Source: an uncultured Clostridia bacterium
Lineage (GTDB): Bacteria; Bacillota; Clostridia; UBA1381
Direction of reading: 5' to 3'
DNA length: 64,000 bases
Assembly (NCBI GenBank): GCA_934489015.1
Contig: CAKSSN010000005.1
Span: 81,476 to 145,475 of the forward strand
Shown: in pieces, positions 8,334 through 17,851 of the stretch
Numbering within the stretch: the first letter of the stretch is position 1
Layout: each line of letters starts with the position of its first letter
Notes under the pieces: generated by a model
The model's input: the letters and a program-made list of their open reading frames with translations, nothing else
The model's database searches: none
Told to the model about the DNA's origin: nothing
Translations under genes and position numbers: made by a program

Positions 8334-8972
8334 ATGGATAAAATGGACGATAAAATTCACATTATGAATCACCCTCTCATTTTGCACAAAATTACAATGA
8401 TGAGGGATAAAAACGCAACTGTAAAGGATTTTCGTGAGCTTGTTTACGAAATCGCTCTTTTGATGGGCTATGAAGCAACAAGAGATTTGGCTGTTGCCGA
8501 CACAGAGGTTCAGACTCCTGTTGCCGTTGCGAAGGGAAAAACAATTTTAAAGCAGGTGGCTGTTGTGCCTATACTCAGAGCAGGTCTGGGAATGGTTGAC
8601 GCTATAGTAAGCCTTATTCCTGCCGCAAAGGTAGGTCATATCGGTCTTTACCGCGACCATGAAACTCTTGAGCCGGTTGAGTATTACTGCAAGCTCCCGA
8701 CAGAGATTGAGGAGCGCCAGGTAATAGTTGTAGATCCTATGCTTGCAACGGGCGGAAGCGCTATTGCGGCTATTAATTTCATAAAGCAAAGAGGAGCTAA
8801 AAACATTAAGTTTATGTGTCTTATATCGGCTCCGGAGGGCTTAAAGGCTTTGAGAGAAGCTCATCCCGATGTTGAAATATATTGCGGCGCGCTTGATGAA
8901 AAGCTTAACGAAAACGGATATATTGTTCCGGGCTTGGGCGACGCGGGAGATCGTCTTTTCGGTACATTATAA
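8334..8972 (+). CDS. upp: Uracil phosphoribosyltransferase
   Basis: 212 residues from ATG 8334, or 209 from ATG 8343; GGAAAGGA ends 3 bases before the first, so the start is slightly uncertain. It makes UMP from uracil and PRPP (pyrimidine salvage, cytosol). Seen: ILRAGLGMVDAI, VGHIGLYRDHETLEP, the PRPP loop VVDPMLATGGSA and the C-terminal NENGYIVPGLGDAGDRLFGT signature, all as in Bacillus Upp. The leader between promoter and start contains TAGGCT...AGCCTA, which can pair, and ends with GCACGGAAAGGA, also found before cinA and the gene at 44516. It is monocistronic, closed by a terminator. Confidence 0.95.
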   Translation: MDKMDDKIHIMNHPLILHKITMMRDKNATVKDFRELVYEIALLMGYEATRDLAVADTEVQTPVAVAKGKTILKQVAVVPILRAGLGMVDAIVSLIPAAKVGHIGLYRDHETLEPVEYYCKLPTEIEERQVIVVDPMLATGGSAIAAINFIKQRGAKNIKFMCLISAPEGLKALREAHPDVEIYCGALDEKLNENGYIVPGLGDAGDRLFGTL

Positions 8973-8983
8973 AAAATTATTCG

Positions 8984-9013
8984 GGTGCTGCGCCTTTTAG
9001 CAGCACCTTTTTT
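8984..9013 (+). terminator. Terminator of upp
   Basis: Stem GGTGCTGC (8984-8991) / GCAGCACC (9000-9007) followed by six T. Confidence 0.92.
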
Positions 9014-9078
9014 GTATGAAAACAGAGAAATAACGGCATAATATTAATATAAATTCAAAACCGGAAAGGGAGATTATT

Positions 9079-10020
9079 ATGTTCAGAGGAAAAATTGTAA
9101 TAGTGGGCGACGGCTATGTCGGATCGACAACCGCATATACGATTATGCTCGGCGGACTTTTTAATGAAATTGTTCTTATTGATATTGACAGTAAAAAGGC
9201 GTCGGGAGATGCGGACGATATGAATCACGGAGTATCGTTTGTTAAGCCTGTTTCCGTTATGGCAGGCGACTGGAGCGACTGCAAGGGGGCGGATATTATT
9301 GTTCTTACGGCAGGCGTCGGACAGAAGCCGGGCGAAACGAGAATAGACCTTTTGAAGAGAAATACCGTTGTTTTTCGCGATATAATAGGGAATATAATGC
9401 GCTATGCGCCCGATGACGTTATACTTCTTACAGTTACAAATCCGGTTGATATTTTAACGTATATAACATATAAGCTTTCGGGGCTTCCGAAAAATCAGGT
9501 TATAGGCTCGGGCACCGTTCTCGACACGTCGCGCCTTAAATATATGATAAGCCGTCATACAGGCGTTGATCCAAGAAATTGCCACACATATATAATCGGC
9601 GAGCACGGCGACAGCGAGGTTGCGGCCTGGAGCGTTACGAATATTGCAGGTATGTCGATGGCGGAATACGCGCAGGCAACAGGAAAATGCACTCCGTCAG
9701 ACCTTGACGAGATGTACAATGCGACAAAAAGAGCGGCTTATGAAATAATCGACAAAAAGGGAGCAACCTTTTATGCGGTCGCGCTTGCTGTTTCGAGAAT
9801 TACAGCGTGCATTGCAGGCGAGGAAAACTCCGTGCTTACCGTTTCGTCTGTTTTTGACGGTGAATACGGAATAAAGGACGTGTCGCTCAGCATACCGACT
9901 CTTGTAAGCGGCAGCGGAGCTTTAAGCAAATTTGACGTTAAGTTTTCGGACAGCGAGCTTGATGGACTTAAAAACAGTGCGCGGATAATGAGAGCGGCGC
10001 TTGACGAGATTAACCTGTAA
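9079..10020 (+). CDS. ldh: L-lactate dehydrogenase
   Basis: 313 residues. The NAD-binding motif GDGYVGS is at 10-16; the specificity position is Gln (Q82 in GVGQKPGETR), which favours pyruvate/lactate over malate (malate enzymes have Arg there). Catalytic H176 lies in IGEHGDSE, and R88 and the VTNPVDILTY segment are present. Cytosolic, regenerates NAD+ in fermentation. GGAAAGGGAG lies upstream of ATG 9079. It starts 65 bp after the upp terminator and is followed within 25 bp by the radical SAM gene, so the two may share a transcript. Confidence 0.92.
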   Translation: MFRGKIVIVGDGYVGSTTAYTIMLGGLFNEIVLIDIDSKKASGDADDMNHGVSFVKPVSVMAGDWSDCKGADIIVLTAGVGQKPGETRIDLLKRNTVVFRDIIGNIMRYAPDDVILLTVTNPVDILTYITYKLSGLPKNQVIGSGTVLDTSRLKYMISRHTGVDPRNCHTYIIGEHGDSEVAAWSVTNIAGMSMAEYAQATGKCTPSDLDEMYNATKRAAYEIIDKKGATFYAVALAVSRITACIAGEENSVLTVSSVFDGEYGIKDVSLSIPTLVSGSGALSKFDVKFSDSELDGLKNSARIMRAALDEINL

Positions 10021-10043
10021 AAATATAAAAAAAGGTGAAACAA

Positions 10044-11708
10044 ATGAAAGTATTGCTTGTGGCGGTAAATTCAAAATATACCCATACATCGCTTGCTGTC
10101 AGAACACTTTCGGCAAACAGCGGCGGTGTTGAATTTTTGGAATATACGATAAATGAAAAGACGGAAAAGGTTGTATCGGGCGTTTACAATAAGGCGCCCG
10201 ATATAGTTTGTTTTTCGTGTTATATATGGAATATTGAATATGTTGTAAAGGCGGCAGGCGATATTAAAAGTGCCATGCCGAAAATAAAAATCGTATTCGG
10301 CGGACCGGAGGTTACGTTTTCTTCGGCAGAATTTCTCCGTAAAAGCAGCTTTGCGGACGCGGTTATAAAGGGCGAGGGCGAGGAGATTTTTGCCGAGCTT
10401 TGCAAAAACGGCTTTGACTTTGAAAATACGGGCGGCGTTACCTACAGAAGCGGCGAGAAAATAGTCGAAAACGAGGGCTTCGGCTATATCGAAAACCTCG
10501 ACAGCCTGGAATTTGCGTATACGGAAGAAGATTTAGAGAAAAATTCGGGTAAGCTTATTTACTATGAAAGCTCGCGCGGCTGCCCTTATAATTGCAGCTA
10601 TTGTCTTTCCTCAACCGTTCACAGCGTGAGATTTAAAAGTCTTGAAAAGGTAAAGCGTGAGCTTGACATAATAATAAAATATAAGCCCAAAACGCTTAAA
10701 TTTGTTGACCGCACGTTTAACAGCGGCAATAAGCGTACATATGAGCTTATAAAATATATAATAGAAAACGGGCGCGGCATGAGCTTTCATTTTGAAATTG
10801 CGGCGCATACGCTGACGGACGAGCTTATAAACCTTATAAACTCCGCGCCGGAGGGAATGCTTCTGCTTGAGGTGGGGCTTCAGTCGACAAATCCGAAAAC
10901 CGTCAAAGCTATAGGCAGAAGTACGGACTATAAAAGGCTTTCGGAAAATGTGCGGAAAATTACAAGCGTCGGGCGCGCACACGTTCATCTTGACATTATA
11001 GCGGGGCTGCCGGAAGAAAATATCGAAAGCTTCAAAAAAACTTTTAATGACGCTATGAGTCTTAAGCCGGATATTTTGCAGCTTGGATTTTTAAAGCTTC
11101 TCTCCGGTACGAAAATAAAGAGGGAGGAAAGCAGGTACGGCTATAAATATTCCGCTCATCCGCCGTATGAGGTTATTTCAAACGACAGTATATCCTACGG
11201 CGAGCTTTTGGAGCTTAAAAAGCTTGAGCATGTTCTCAATATATATCATGCGAGCGGCGTGTTTAAAAGGGCGCTTTTATATATGGAAAGCTTTTTCGGC
11301 GGCTGCTATGAGATGTATGAGAAAATAGCCGTGTATTTTGAAGAAAACGGACTTTTTGACATAAGTCTTTCGCGGCAGGCACAGTATAGCACTCTTGCGG
11401 ACTGCTTCGGGAAAATCGGGGGAGATTTGTTTCTTGACATTTTAAAGCTTGACTGGTTTACCGGCAATAAAAATGCGTCAACGCCGACTTGGTCACCCGA
11501 AAAATACGATGCCGTCCTTCACAAAATGCGCGTTCGGATAATTGAGGAAAACAAGGATTTGTTCGGTTCAGCGTCCGTAGGTGAGCTTTTGAAGCGTATT
11601 CATATTGAGGTTTTCGGCTATAATGTTCTTTCGGATAACGAAAAGCGCCGAACGGTTATCGCGTTTGACAAGAGCGCGAGTGTAATAGGTGAGATAAAAG
11701 TGCCTTAA
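10044..11708 (+). CDS. B12-binding-domain radical SAM protein (DUF4080 family)
   Basis: 554 residues from ATG 10044, with AAAAGGTG upstream; a GTG 9 bases earlier lies within the RBS. The N-terminal cobalamin-binding-like part (1-130) opens VLLVAVNSKYTHTSLAVR and has VFGGPEVTF. The radical SAM core carries CxxxCxxC in SSRGCPYNCSYC (C180, C184, C187), then KFVDRTFN and LEVGLQST. The C-terminal half matches the DUF4080 type. Such proteins are common in clostridia and their reaction is unknown; many relatives are methyltransferases or ring-forming enzymes. It follows ldh closely, but no pathway link is evident. Confidence 0.85.
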   Translation: MKVLLVAVNSKYTHTSLAVRTLSANSGGVEFLEYTINEKTEKVVSGVYNKAPDIVCFSCYIWNIEYVVKAAGDIKSAMPKIKIVFGGPEVTFSSAEFLRKSSFADAVIKGEGEEIFAELCKNGFDFENTGGVTYRSGEKIVENEGFGYIENLDSLEFAYTEEDLEKNSGKLIYYESSRGCPYNCSYCLSSTVHSVRFKSLEKVKRELDIIIKYKPKTLKFVDRTFNSGNKRTYELIKYIIENGRGMSFHFEIAAHTLTDELINLINSAPEGMLLLEVGLQSTNPKTVKAIGRSTDYKRLSENVRKITSVGRAHVHLDIIAGLPEENIESFKKTFNDAMSLKPDILQLGFLKLLSGTKIKREESRYGYKYSAHPPYEVISNDSISYGELLELKKLEHVLNIYHASGVFKRALLYMESFFGGCYEMYEKIAVYFEENGLFDISLSRQAQYSTLADCFGKIGGDLFLDILKLDWFTGNKNASTPTWSPEKYDAVLHKMRVRIIEENKDLFGSASVGELLKRIHIEVFGYNVLSDNEKRRTVIAFDKSASVIGEIKVP

Positions 11709-11762
11709 AATGTGATGAAAATATAAAATATTCATAAAATTTTTTAAATGGCGAAAACTGTA

Positions 11763-11791
11763 TTGACATTTGGCAAATATTTTGTTACTAT
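11763..11791 (+). promoter_or_regulatory. Promoter of the nudix-zapA operon
   Basis: TTGACA (11763-11768), 17-bp spacer, TACTAT (11786-11791); start codon 36 bases downstream. Confidence 0.65.
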
Positions 11792-11826
11792 TATAGTATA
11801 GTTATTTTTTTCAGGGGGAATGGTTA

Positions 11827-12369
11827 ATGGATTTAACAGAGAAAACCGTATCTACAAGAGATGTTTTTGACGGCGTTGTCGTAAAGCTCAGAGTTGATAC
11901 CGTAACGCTTCCCGACGGCGGCAGCGCAACGCGTGAAATAATCGCCCATCCGGGCGGGGTTTCGGTTTTGGCGGTAGATGACGATAAAAACGTTTTTCTT
12001 GTAAAGCAGTTCAGAAAGCCGACGGAGCAGGTGCTGCTTGAAATCCCTGCGGGCAAGCTTGAATACGGTGAAAATCCTCTTGAAGCCGGAAAACGTGAGC
12101 TTAGCGAGGAAACGGGCGCACAGGCGGAGGAATTTATTCCGCTCGGATATTTTTATCCGACTCCGGCATACTGCGAGGAAAAAACATATATGTATCTTGC
12201 AAGGCATCTTACTTTGAAGGAGCAGCATCTTGATAAGGATGAGTTCCTTGAGGTTATTAAAATGCCTTATGACGAGCTTTACAATATGGTGATAAACGAT
12301 GAAATAATTGACGGAAAAACGGCGCTTGCCGTTTTAAAGGCTAAAAGATTTATAGATGAGGAAAAATAA
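11827..12369 (+). CDS. Nudix hydrolase, ADP-ribose pyrophosphatase type
   Basis: 180 residues with GGGGGAA just upstream of ATG 11827. The Nudix box runs from residue 76: GKLEYGENPLEAG followed by KRELSEETGA, fitting GX5EX7REUXEEXGU. The preceding VLLEIPAG and the YFYPTPAYCEEKTYMYLA segment are typical of NudF-type ADP-ribose pyrophosphatases, which split ADP-ribose into AMP and ribose 5-phosphate. Cytosolic housekeeping. It is the first gene of a run of closely spaced genes reaching minC, and it lies 24 bp before zapA. Confidence 0.9.
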   Translation: MDLTEKTVSTRDVFDGVVVKLRVDTVTLPDGGSATREIIAHPGGVSVLAVDDDKNVFLVKQFRKPTEQVLLEIPAGKLEYGENPLEAGKRELSEETGAQAEEFIPLGYFYPTPAYCEEKTYMYLARHLTLKEQHLDKDEFLEVIKMPYDELYNMVINDEIIDGKTALAVLKAKRFIDEEK

Positions 12370-12393
12370 TCGGCTTTGAAAGGGAAAATACTT

Positions 12394-12783
12394 ATGAGTG
12401 AAAACAGGATAAACGCAACAATCAACGGCAGAATGTATACTCTTGTGTCGGAGGAGAGCGAGGAGTATATGAATAGAATTGCCGATTGTGTAAACGAACA
12501 GGTAAGCGAGGTTAAAAAGAAAAACCCGACTCTTTTCGGAGAGCGCCCGATAGTGTTGGCGGCGCTTAACATTTGTGATAAATACTTAAAGGCGGATCAG
12601 GGCACAAAGGTGCTTATTGACAAGGCGCAGAAAAAATATAACGAGCTTGTTGAGGAAAATAAGCGCCTTAATGAAATATTGAAAAATTCGGATTATGAAA
12701 TAGATGTTGCGTCACTCAGGCACAGGCTCGATAACGCAAACAGGGAAATAGCTGAGCTTAAAGAAAAGCTGAAGGGCAAATAA
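12394..12783 (+). CDS. zapA: Cell division protein ZapA
   Basis: 129 residues from ATG 12394, with AAAGGG 9 bases upstream; a TTG 18 bases earlier overlaps that RBS. It opens NRINATINGRMYTLVSEESEEYM, the ZapA N-terminal domain (split here across the ING and LVS elements), and ends in a long coiled coil (about 65-127, heptads rich in Leu/Lys/Glu). ZapA crosslinks and stabilises FtsZ filaments at the division site. It ends one base before the U32 gene starts, so they are cotranscribed. The position upstream of a U32 peptidase is conserved in clostridia. Confidence 0.88.
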   Translation: MSENRINATINGRMYTLVSEESEEYMNRIADCVNEQVSEVKKKNPTLFGERPIVLAALNICDKYLKADQGTKVLIDKAQKKYNELVEENKRLNEILKNSDYEIDVASLRHRLDNANREIAELKEKLKGK

Positions 12784-12784
12784 T

Positions 12785-14815
12785 ATGGAGCTTTTATCAC
12801 CGGCAGGGTCGTATGAGGCTCTGCGCGCAGCGGTTCAGAGCGGAGCGGACGCGGTATATCTCGGCGGCAGCAGCTTCGGCGCAAGAAGAAGCGCAAAAAA
12901 TTTCACTATAGATGAAATGAAAAAATGGATTGATTACTGCCATATATATAACGTAAAGGTTTATGTGACGGTGAACACTCTTATAAAAGACAGCGAGCTT
13001 TATGAGCTTTCGCAGTATGTTCGCGATTTGTCGGATATAGGCGCTGACGCGGTGCTTGTTCAGGATTTCGGTGCGGTGAAAATAATAAAAAAATGCGCGC
13101 CGCAGCTTCCTGTTCATGCAAGCACGCAGATGACCGCAACCGATACGGACGACGTTTTGTTTCTTCAAAAGCTCGGCTTTGAAAGGGTTGTGCTTTCAAG
13201 AGAGCTTCCCTTTGAAGAGATAAAGAAAATTTCGGAAAACACCTCGTGTGAGCTTGAGGTTTTTGTTCACGGCGCGATTTGTATGTGCTATTCGGGGCAG
13301 TGCCTTTTCAGCAGCATTGTCGGCGGCAGAAGCGGAAACAGGGGCGCGTGCGCACAGCCGTGCAGGCTTCCTTATACGATTGTTGACAGCGTGGGGAAAA
13401 AGGCTTTCGGCGGCTATGTACTAAGCCCATATGATTTATGCCTTGTTTCGCAGCTTGACAAGCTTAAAAAAATCGGCGTAAGCTCTCTTAAAATAGAGGG
13501 CAGACTGAAGCGGTGCGAATATGTTTCGGCGGTTACGGGCATTTACAGAAAATATATTGATAATCCGTGTGCTGTCGAAAAAAGCGATATGACAGAGCTT
13601 AAAAACGCGTTTGCGCGCGGCTTTACAACGGGACTGTTCGGCGGCGAGGGCGCGAAAATGATAAATCACAAAAATCCGTCAAATGCAGCGCCGAATATCT
13701 TTTCGCAGGAGGCAAAGCACAGATGCGGCGAGAATGTGTTTGAGAGAAAAATTCCTGTCAGCATAAGCGCTTCAATGCGGCTTGGAGAAAAAGTCGGCGT
13801 TTACTTTTCGGACGGTGAGCATTATGCTTATGCGCAGTCGGACAAAGAGTGCGAAAAGGCGGTTAATGCCGCCGTAAGCGAGGAAAAGCTAAAGAGCAGT
13901 CTTATGAAGCTCGGCGCTGCGCCGTATGAATGTGAAGAAATAGAAACGGACGCCGAGAGCGGCGTTTCAATTCCGATTTCGGAAATAAATCTTGTAAGGC
14001 GGCGCGCGGCGGAGGAACTTTCAAGGCAAAGAGCGGAGCGCGAAAAGAGGAAAACGTTTGATTTTGACTTTAACAGAAGCGCTTCGGCGGCGCGAGGCGA
14101 AATATTTATCGCCTGCGACGTTTCAACAAAGGAGCAGGCGGCTCTTGCCGAAAAAATGGGTATAAAGAGAATTTATTATCCGCGCGGCATAAAGATAAAT
14201 GCCGAAAAGTCGATAGTAAAATGCGCAGAGGTAACGCGCTATGACGCTTTCGGCACAAAATGCGTTATGATAAATAATGCCGGAGAAATAAGAAAACACG
14301 GCGGCGCCGAGCTTTTCGGCGGTGCAAGGCTTAATATTACAAATTCCGAGTCGCTTTCGTTTTATTCGGAATATCTTTCCGACGCGGTTTTGTCGCCGGA
14401 GCTTAATTTAAAAGAAATTGAGCAGATTAACAAATGCATACCCGTCGGCGTAATCGGCTACGGAAAGCTCGATTTAATGCTTACCGCTGCCTGCCCGCTA
14501 AAAAATGCGGGGCTTTGTCAAAATCACAGACAAAAATATCGTCTTCGCGACAGAATGGGAAACGTTATGCCGCTTATCTGTACGGATAGCTGCAATATGC
14601 GCATTTTAAACTCAAAGCCTGTTTATATGGCGGATAAGGCGGAGGATATTATAAAAAGCGGAGTTTCGTTTGTGATTTTGAAATTTACCGATGAGAAAAC
14701 GGATGAGTGCGAGAGGATAATTTCCGATTATATTTCGGCGCTTTCGGGCAATGCGGTGCACAAGCCGGCGGAAAATACATTCACAAGAGGTCATTTCTAC
14801 AGAGGTGTAAAGTGA
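12785..14815 (+). CDS. U32 peptidase-family protein (RlhA/TrhP-like, with DUF3656-like middle region)
   Basis: 676 residues. The N-terminal half matches U32: ELLSPAGSYEALRAAVQSGA, YVTVNTLI, HASTQM, and the cysteine-containing signature VHGAICMCYSGQC with GNRGACAQPCR near residues 161-195. The middle region resembles DUF3656, and a C-terminal ~120-residue part carries further cysteines (CPLKNAGLCQNH, CTDSCNMRI). Family members RlhA and TrhP hydroxylate rRNA or tRNA pyrimidines with prephenate-derived chemistry rather than acting as peptidases, so RNA modification is the likelier role. It overlaps maf by one base (TGATG). Confidence 0.85.
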   Translation: MELLSPAGSYEALRAAVQSGADAVYLGGSSFGARRSAKNFTIDEMKKWIDYCHIYNVKVYVTVNTLIKDSELYELSQYVRDLSDIGADAVLVQDFGAVKIIKKCAPQLPVHASTQMTATDTDDVLFLQKLGFERVVLSRELPFEEIKKISENTSCELEVFVHGAICMCYSGQCLFSSIVGGRSGNRGACAQPCRLPYTIVDSVGKKAFGGYVLSPYDLCLVSQLDKLKKIGVSSLKIEGRLKRCEYVSAVTGIYRKYIDNPCAVEKSDMTELKNAFARGFTTGLFGGEGAKMINHKNPSNAAPNIFSQEAKHRCGENVFERKIPVSISASMRLGEKVGVYFSDGEHYAYAQSDKECEKAVNAAVSEEKLKSSLMKLGAAPYECEEIETDAESGVSIPISEINLVRRRAAEELSRQRAEREKRKTFDFDFNRSASAARGEIFIACDVSTKEQAALAEKMGIKRIYYPRGIKINAEKSIVKCAEVTRYDAFGTKCVMINNAGEIRKHGGAELFGGARLNITNSESLSFYSEYLSDAVLSPELNLKEIEQINKCIPVGVIGYGKLDLMLTAACPLKNAGLCQNHRQKYRLRDRMGNVMPLICTDSCNMRILNSKPVYMADKAEDIIKSGVSFVILKFTDEKTDECERIISDYISALSGNAVHKPAENTFTRGHFYRGVK

Positions 14816-15411
14816 TGAATAAAAAAATAATTTTAGCGTCAGGCTCTCCGAGAAGACGTGAAATACTTGAAAATATAGGACTTGATTTCAGCGTTTCGGT
14901 TTCAAATGCCGATGAGAGCGCCGTTTCGCCGCAGGGTATACCGGTGGGGATATACGTCCAGGAGCTTGCCATGCTAAAAGCTGCCGCAAGCGCCAAAACA
15001 GCCGAGCGTGGTGCGCTTGTAATCGGCGCTGATACGGTTGTTTCGCTTGACGGAAAAATACTTACAAAGCCGACGGACGAAAACGACGCTTTTGAAATGC
15101 TGACGGCGCTTTCGGGTAAAACTCATGAGGTTTACACCGGAATTTGCGTTACCGATACTTCGGATATGAAAAGCGTTTGCAGGTCCGCGTGTACAAAGGT
15201 AACCTTTTCGCCTCTGACGGAGAAAATAGTGCACGCTTATATACAAACGGGCGAGCCGTCCGATAAGGCGGGCGCATACGGCATACAGGGCAAGGGTGCG
15301 CTTCTTGTTGAAAAAATAGACGGCGATTATTTTAATGTTGTAGGACTTCCGGTAAAGCTTTTGTCGGAAATCTTAAGAGATGAATTTGACTTTGAAGTGT
15401 TTGGCGTATAA
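14815..15411 (+). CDS. maf: Maf-family nucleoside triphosphate pyrophosphatase
   Basis: 198 residues from ATG 14815, which shares its A with the TGA of the previous gene; AGAGGTG is the RBS. Opens KKIILASGSPRRREIL, with the catalytic-site segments ADESA, GADTVVSLDGKIL and KPTDENDAFEML, and the AGAYGIQGKGALLVEKIDGDY segment near the C-terminus. Maf hydrolyses dTTP/UTP and modified nucleotides to monophosphates and is linked to septum formation in Bacillus. Its place directly before mreB is the conserved Gram-positive arrangement. Confidence 0.93.
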   Translation: MNKKIILASGSPRRREILENIGLDFSVSVSNADESAVSPQGIPVGIYVQELAMLKAAASAKTAERGALVIGADTVVSLDGKILTKPTDENDAFEMLTALSGKTHEVYTGICVTDTSDMKSVCRSACTKVTFSPLTEKIVHAYIQTGEPSDKAGAYGIQGKGALLVEKIDGDYFNVVGLPVKLLSEILRDEFDFEVFGV

Positions 15412-15453
15412 TAAAAAAGCTTGCAGATTTAGTTAGAAAGGATTTAGTTTTAA

Positions 15454-16443
15454 ATGGGATTGTTTTCAAAAAGTCTTGGAATAGATTTGGGAACCGTAAA
15501 CACAAGAATATATAAAGAGGGCAGCGGAATAATACTTTCGGAGCCGTCCGTTGTAGCTCTTGACAGGCTTGACGGAAAAATTCTTGCCGTCGGCACAGAG
15601 GCAAACGAAATGATCGGCAGAACGCCTGACAGCATTGTTGCCGTGCGCCCGATAAAAGACGGAGTAATTGCCGATTTTGACATAACGCGCGCAATGCTCA
15701 GAAGCTTTATTTCAGACAGCAGCGCGGGCGGAATTTTAAAGCCGCGCGTTCTTGTTGCAATTCCGTGCGGCATTACTGAGGTTGAAAAGCGCGCAGTAGA
15801 GGAAGCTGCCATAACCTCAGGTGCAAAATCCGTTTCGTTTATTGAAGAGCCTATGGCGGCGGCTGTCGGCGCAGGTCTTGACACGGACGGCGCAAACGGT
15901 GCGATGGTGGTTGACATAGGCGGCGGAACGAGCGAGATTGCCGTTATAAGTCTTGGCGGAATTGTTTCTTCAAGGTCTGTCAGAATAGCCGGCGACGCGC
16001 TTGACAGCTCAATAATAAATTATGTAAAAAAGGAGCTCGGAATAAATATAGGCGACCGCATGGCAGAAGAGGTTAAAATATCTGTCGGAAACGCGTTTGA
16101 CGACGGAGAAGAAAAAACGTTTACGGTCAGAGGGCGCGACGTTTCGTCCGGACTTCCAAAGCAGGCGCAGATAAATTCCGCACAGGCAAGGGAAGCTATG
16201 AAGGATAATATCGGCGAGATTATGGACGCGATTAAAATAACGCTTGAGCATACGCCGCCGGAGCTTGCTTCGGACGTTATGGAAAACGGAATTGTCATAA
16301 CGGGCGGCGGAGCTAAAATAAAAGGTCTTTGCAGCCTTATAAAATCGGAGCTTGACATTGACGCGCGTATAGCAGAAAACGCGTCCGACTGCGTTGCGAC
16401 CGGCACGGGCGAAATGCTCGGCAGGCTTGCCGGGAGAAAATAG
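15454..16443 (+). CDS. mreB: Rod-shape protein MreB (MreB/Mbl family actin)
   Basis: 329 residues. Actin-fold nucleotide motifs: phosphate-1 GIDLGTVNTRIY, phosphate-2 VVDIGGGTSEIAVISLGG, and IEEPMAAAVGAGL. The usual GTANTL of phosphate-1 is GTVNTR here, a small departure. It polymerises under the membrane and directs lateral wall synthesis together with MreC, MreD and PBP2 encoded next. RBS AAAGGA lies 11 bases upstream. Spacing to maf is 42 bp, to mreC 64 bp. Confidence 0.93.
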   Translation: MGLFSKSLGIDLGTVNTRIYKEGSGIILSEPSVVALDRLDGKILAVGTEANEMIGRTPDSIVAVRPIKDGVIADFDITRAMLRSFISDSSAGGILKPRVLVAIPCGITEVEKRAVEEAAITSGAKSVSFIEEPMAAAVGAGLDTDGANGAMVVDIGGGTSEIAVISLGGIVSSRSVRIAGDALDSSIINYVKKELGINIGDRMAEEVKISVGNAFDDGEEKTFTVRGRDVSSGLPKQAQINSAQAREAMKDNIGEIMDAIKITLEHTPPELASDVMENGIVITGGGAKIKGLCSLIKSELDIDARIAENASDCVATGTGEMLGRLAGRK

Positions 16444-16507
16444 CGGCGGCAAATATAAAAAAGCTGAAAACTTCCCGATTTATAAAAAAGGAGCAATATA
16501 GGATAAA

Positions 16508-17314
16508 ATGAAGAAAAAAAGGCTTGCGGCGTATTGCGCCGTGTGTATAGCGACGGTTATAGTTTTTTGCAGCATATTCGGAGATAATAATTTTTTGGTA
16601 AGCGGCGTTCGCACCGCTTTTTCTCCCGTGCTTACTCTTATATCGGGAGCGGCACATGAAATAAAGAATATGCAGATTTATTTCACGTCAATAAAAAGCT
16701 ATAAGGAGCAAAATGACGCGCTTGCGGAGGAAAATGCACAGCTTAAAGCGGCGGCGCTTTCGGCTGCGGAATATAAATCGGAAAATGAGCGCCTCTCGGA
16801 GCTTCTTGATATGAAAGGCGAAATGGAAAACCGCTTTGAAACGGTTGCGGCAAAGGTGGTTTCCTATGAGCCTAACAACTGGTATGATACGATTGTTATA
16901 AACAAAGGTACGTGGAGCGGAATAAAGCCGGGTGACGCGGTTATTGCGCCGGGCGGAGTTGTCGGCAGAGTCACGCAGGCAGGCGCCGGCTACAGCGTTA
17001 TTTCAACAATTTTAAGCAGTGAAAATTCCGTTGCGGTGAGAATAATAAGATGCGGACTTTTATCCGTTGTTGAGGGCGATGCGGCTCTTTCAAAGCAGAA
17101 AAAATGCCGCATGAGCTTTATAGACGATACGGGCGATATAAAGCTTGGCGACACGCTCGAAACAACGGGCGCGGGCGGAATTTATCCTGAGGGCATAAGC
17201 GTCGGTACTGTTAAGGAGATAAAGGCTGAAAATTCGGTGCCGTATGCGGTGGTTGAGCCGAGCGTTGATCTGTCGGAGCTTTACGAGGTTATGGTTATTG
17301 TAACGGGAAATTAA
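16508..17314 (+). CDS. mreC: Rod-shape protein MreC
   Basis: 268 residues: short cytoplasmic start, one membrane segment (about 6-26), a coiled coil (about 60-100, SYKEQNDALAEENAQL), then the beta-barrel MreC domain with NNWYDTIVINKGTWSGIKPG and APGGVVGRVTQAG. It is an external scaffold of the elongasome that links MreB to PBP2. Length and order match the family. Confidence 0.92.
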   Translation: MKKKRLAAYCAVCIATVIVFCSIFGDNNFLVSGVRTAFSPVLTLISGAAHEIKNMQIYFTSIKSYKEQNDALAEENAQLKAAALSAAEYKSENERLSELLDMKGEMENRFETVAAKVVSYEPNNWYDTIVINKGTWSGIKPGDAVIAPGGVVGRVTQAGAGYSVISTILSSENSVAVRIIRCGLLSVVEGDAALSKQKKCRMSFIDDTGDIKLGDTLETTGAGGIYPEGISVGTVKEIKAENSVPYAVVEPSVDLSELYEVMVIVTGN

Positions 17315-17353
17315 GGCTTTGTTTTAAAATGAAAGGAGCAGGGTTTCTTAAAA

Positions 17354-17845
17354 ATGAAATACATAAAGACATTCTTATGGATTTTCTTTTTATCTGTTAT
17401 ATATGCAAGCGGAATACTGCGCTTCGGCGGAATATCGGCAGAGCTTCTTTTTATTTTTTCGGGTGCGTTTGCGTTTAATTTTAAAAATGTGAAATCGGCG
17501 GTGCCGGTATCGGTCGTTTCGGCGGCGATAATGAGCGCTCTCGGCGGCAGAAGCTTTGCTTTTTGCATGATTTTTGTCGTTTGCTTTTCGCTTTTTTGCA
17601 TTTATATCAAAAGCGGCAGAAAACCGATTTTAAAATTCGGCGCATTTTCCGTGCTTTGCTCATGCATTTTTGAAGGCGCTTTTTATACGCTTTTCTGCAT
17701 GGCGGATATGAGCGTGAAGGACGCGTTTTTGCGGGTGATTATTCCGTGCGGAATATATACGGCAATTGCTTCGCCGGTGATTTTAGCGCTTATAAAGAAA
17801 AGCTTTGCGGCAAAGGAACGTTTTATTTTTTGGCAGAGGCGGTGA
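17354..17845 (+). CDS. mreD: Rod-shape protein MreD
   Basis: 163 residues, almost wholly hydrophobic, with about five membrane segments. Sequence similarity in MreD is low, but size, topology and position between mreC and the PBP2 gene identify it. Preceded by AAAGGAG. It ends 6 bases before the PBP2 start, and its last codons (GAGGCGG) serve as that gene's RBS, which suggests translational coupling. Confidence 0.85.
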   Translation: MKYIKTFLWIFFLSVIYASGILRFGGISAELLFIFSGAFAFNFKNVKSAVPVSVVSAAIMSALGGRSFAFCMIFVVCFSLFCIYIKSGRKPILKFGAFSVLCSCIFEGAFYTLFCMADMSVKDAFLRVIIPCGIYTAIASPVILALIKKSFAAKERFIFWQRR

Positions 17846-17851
17846 TTTGGC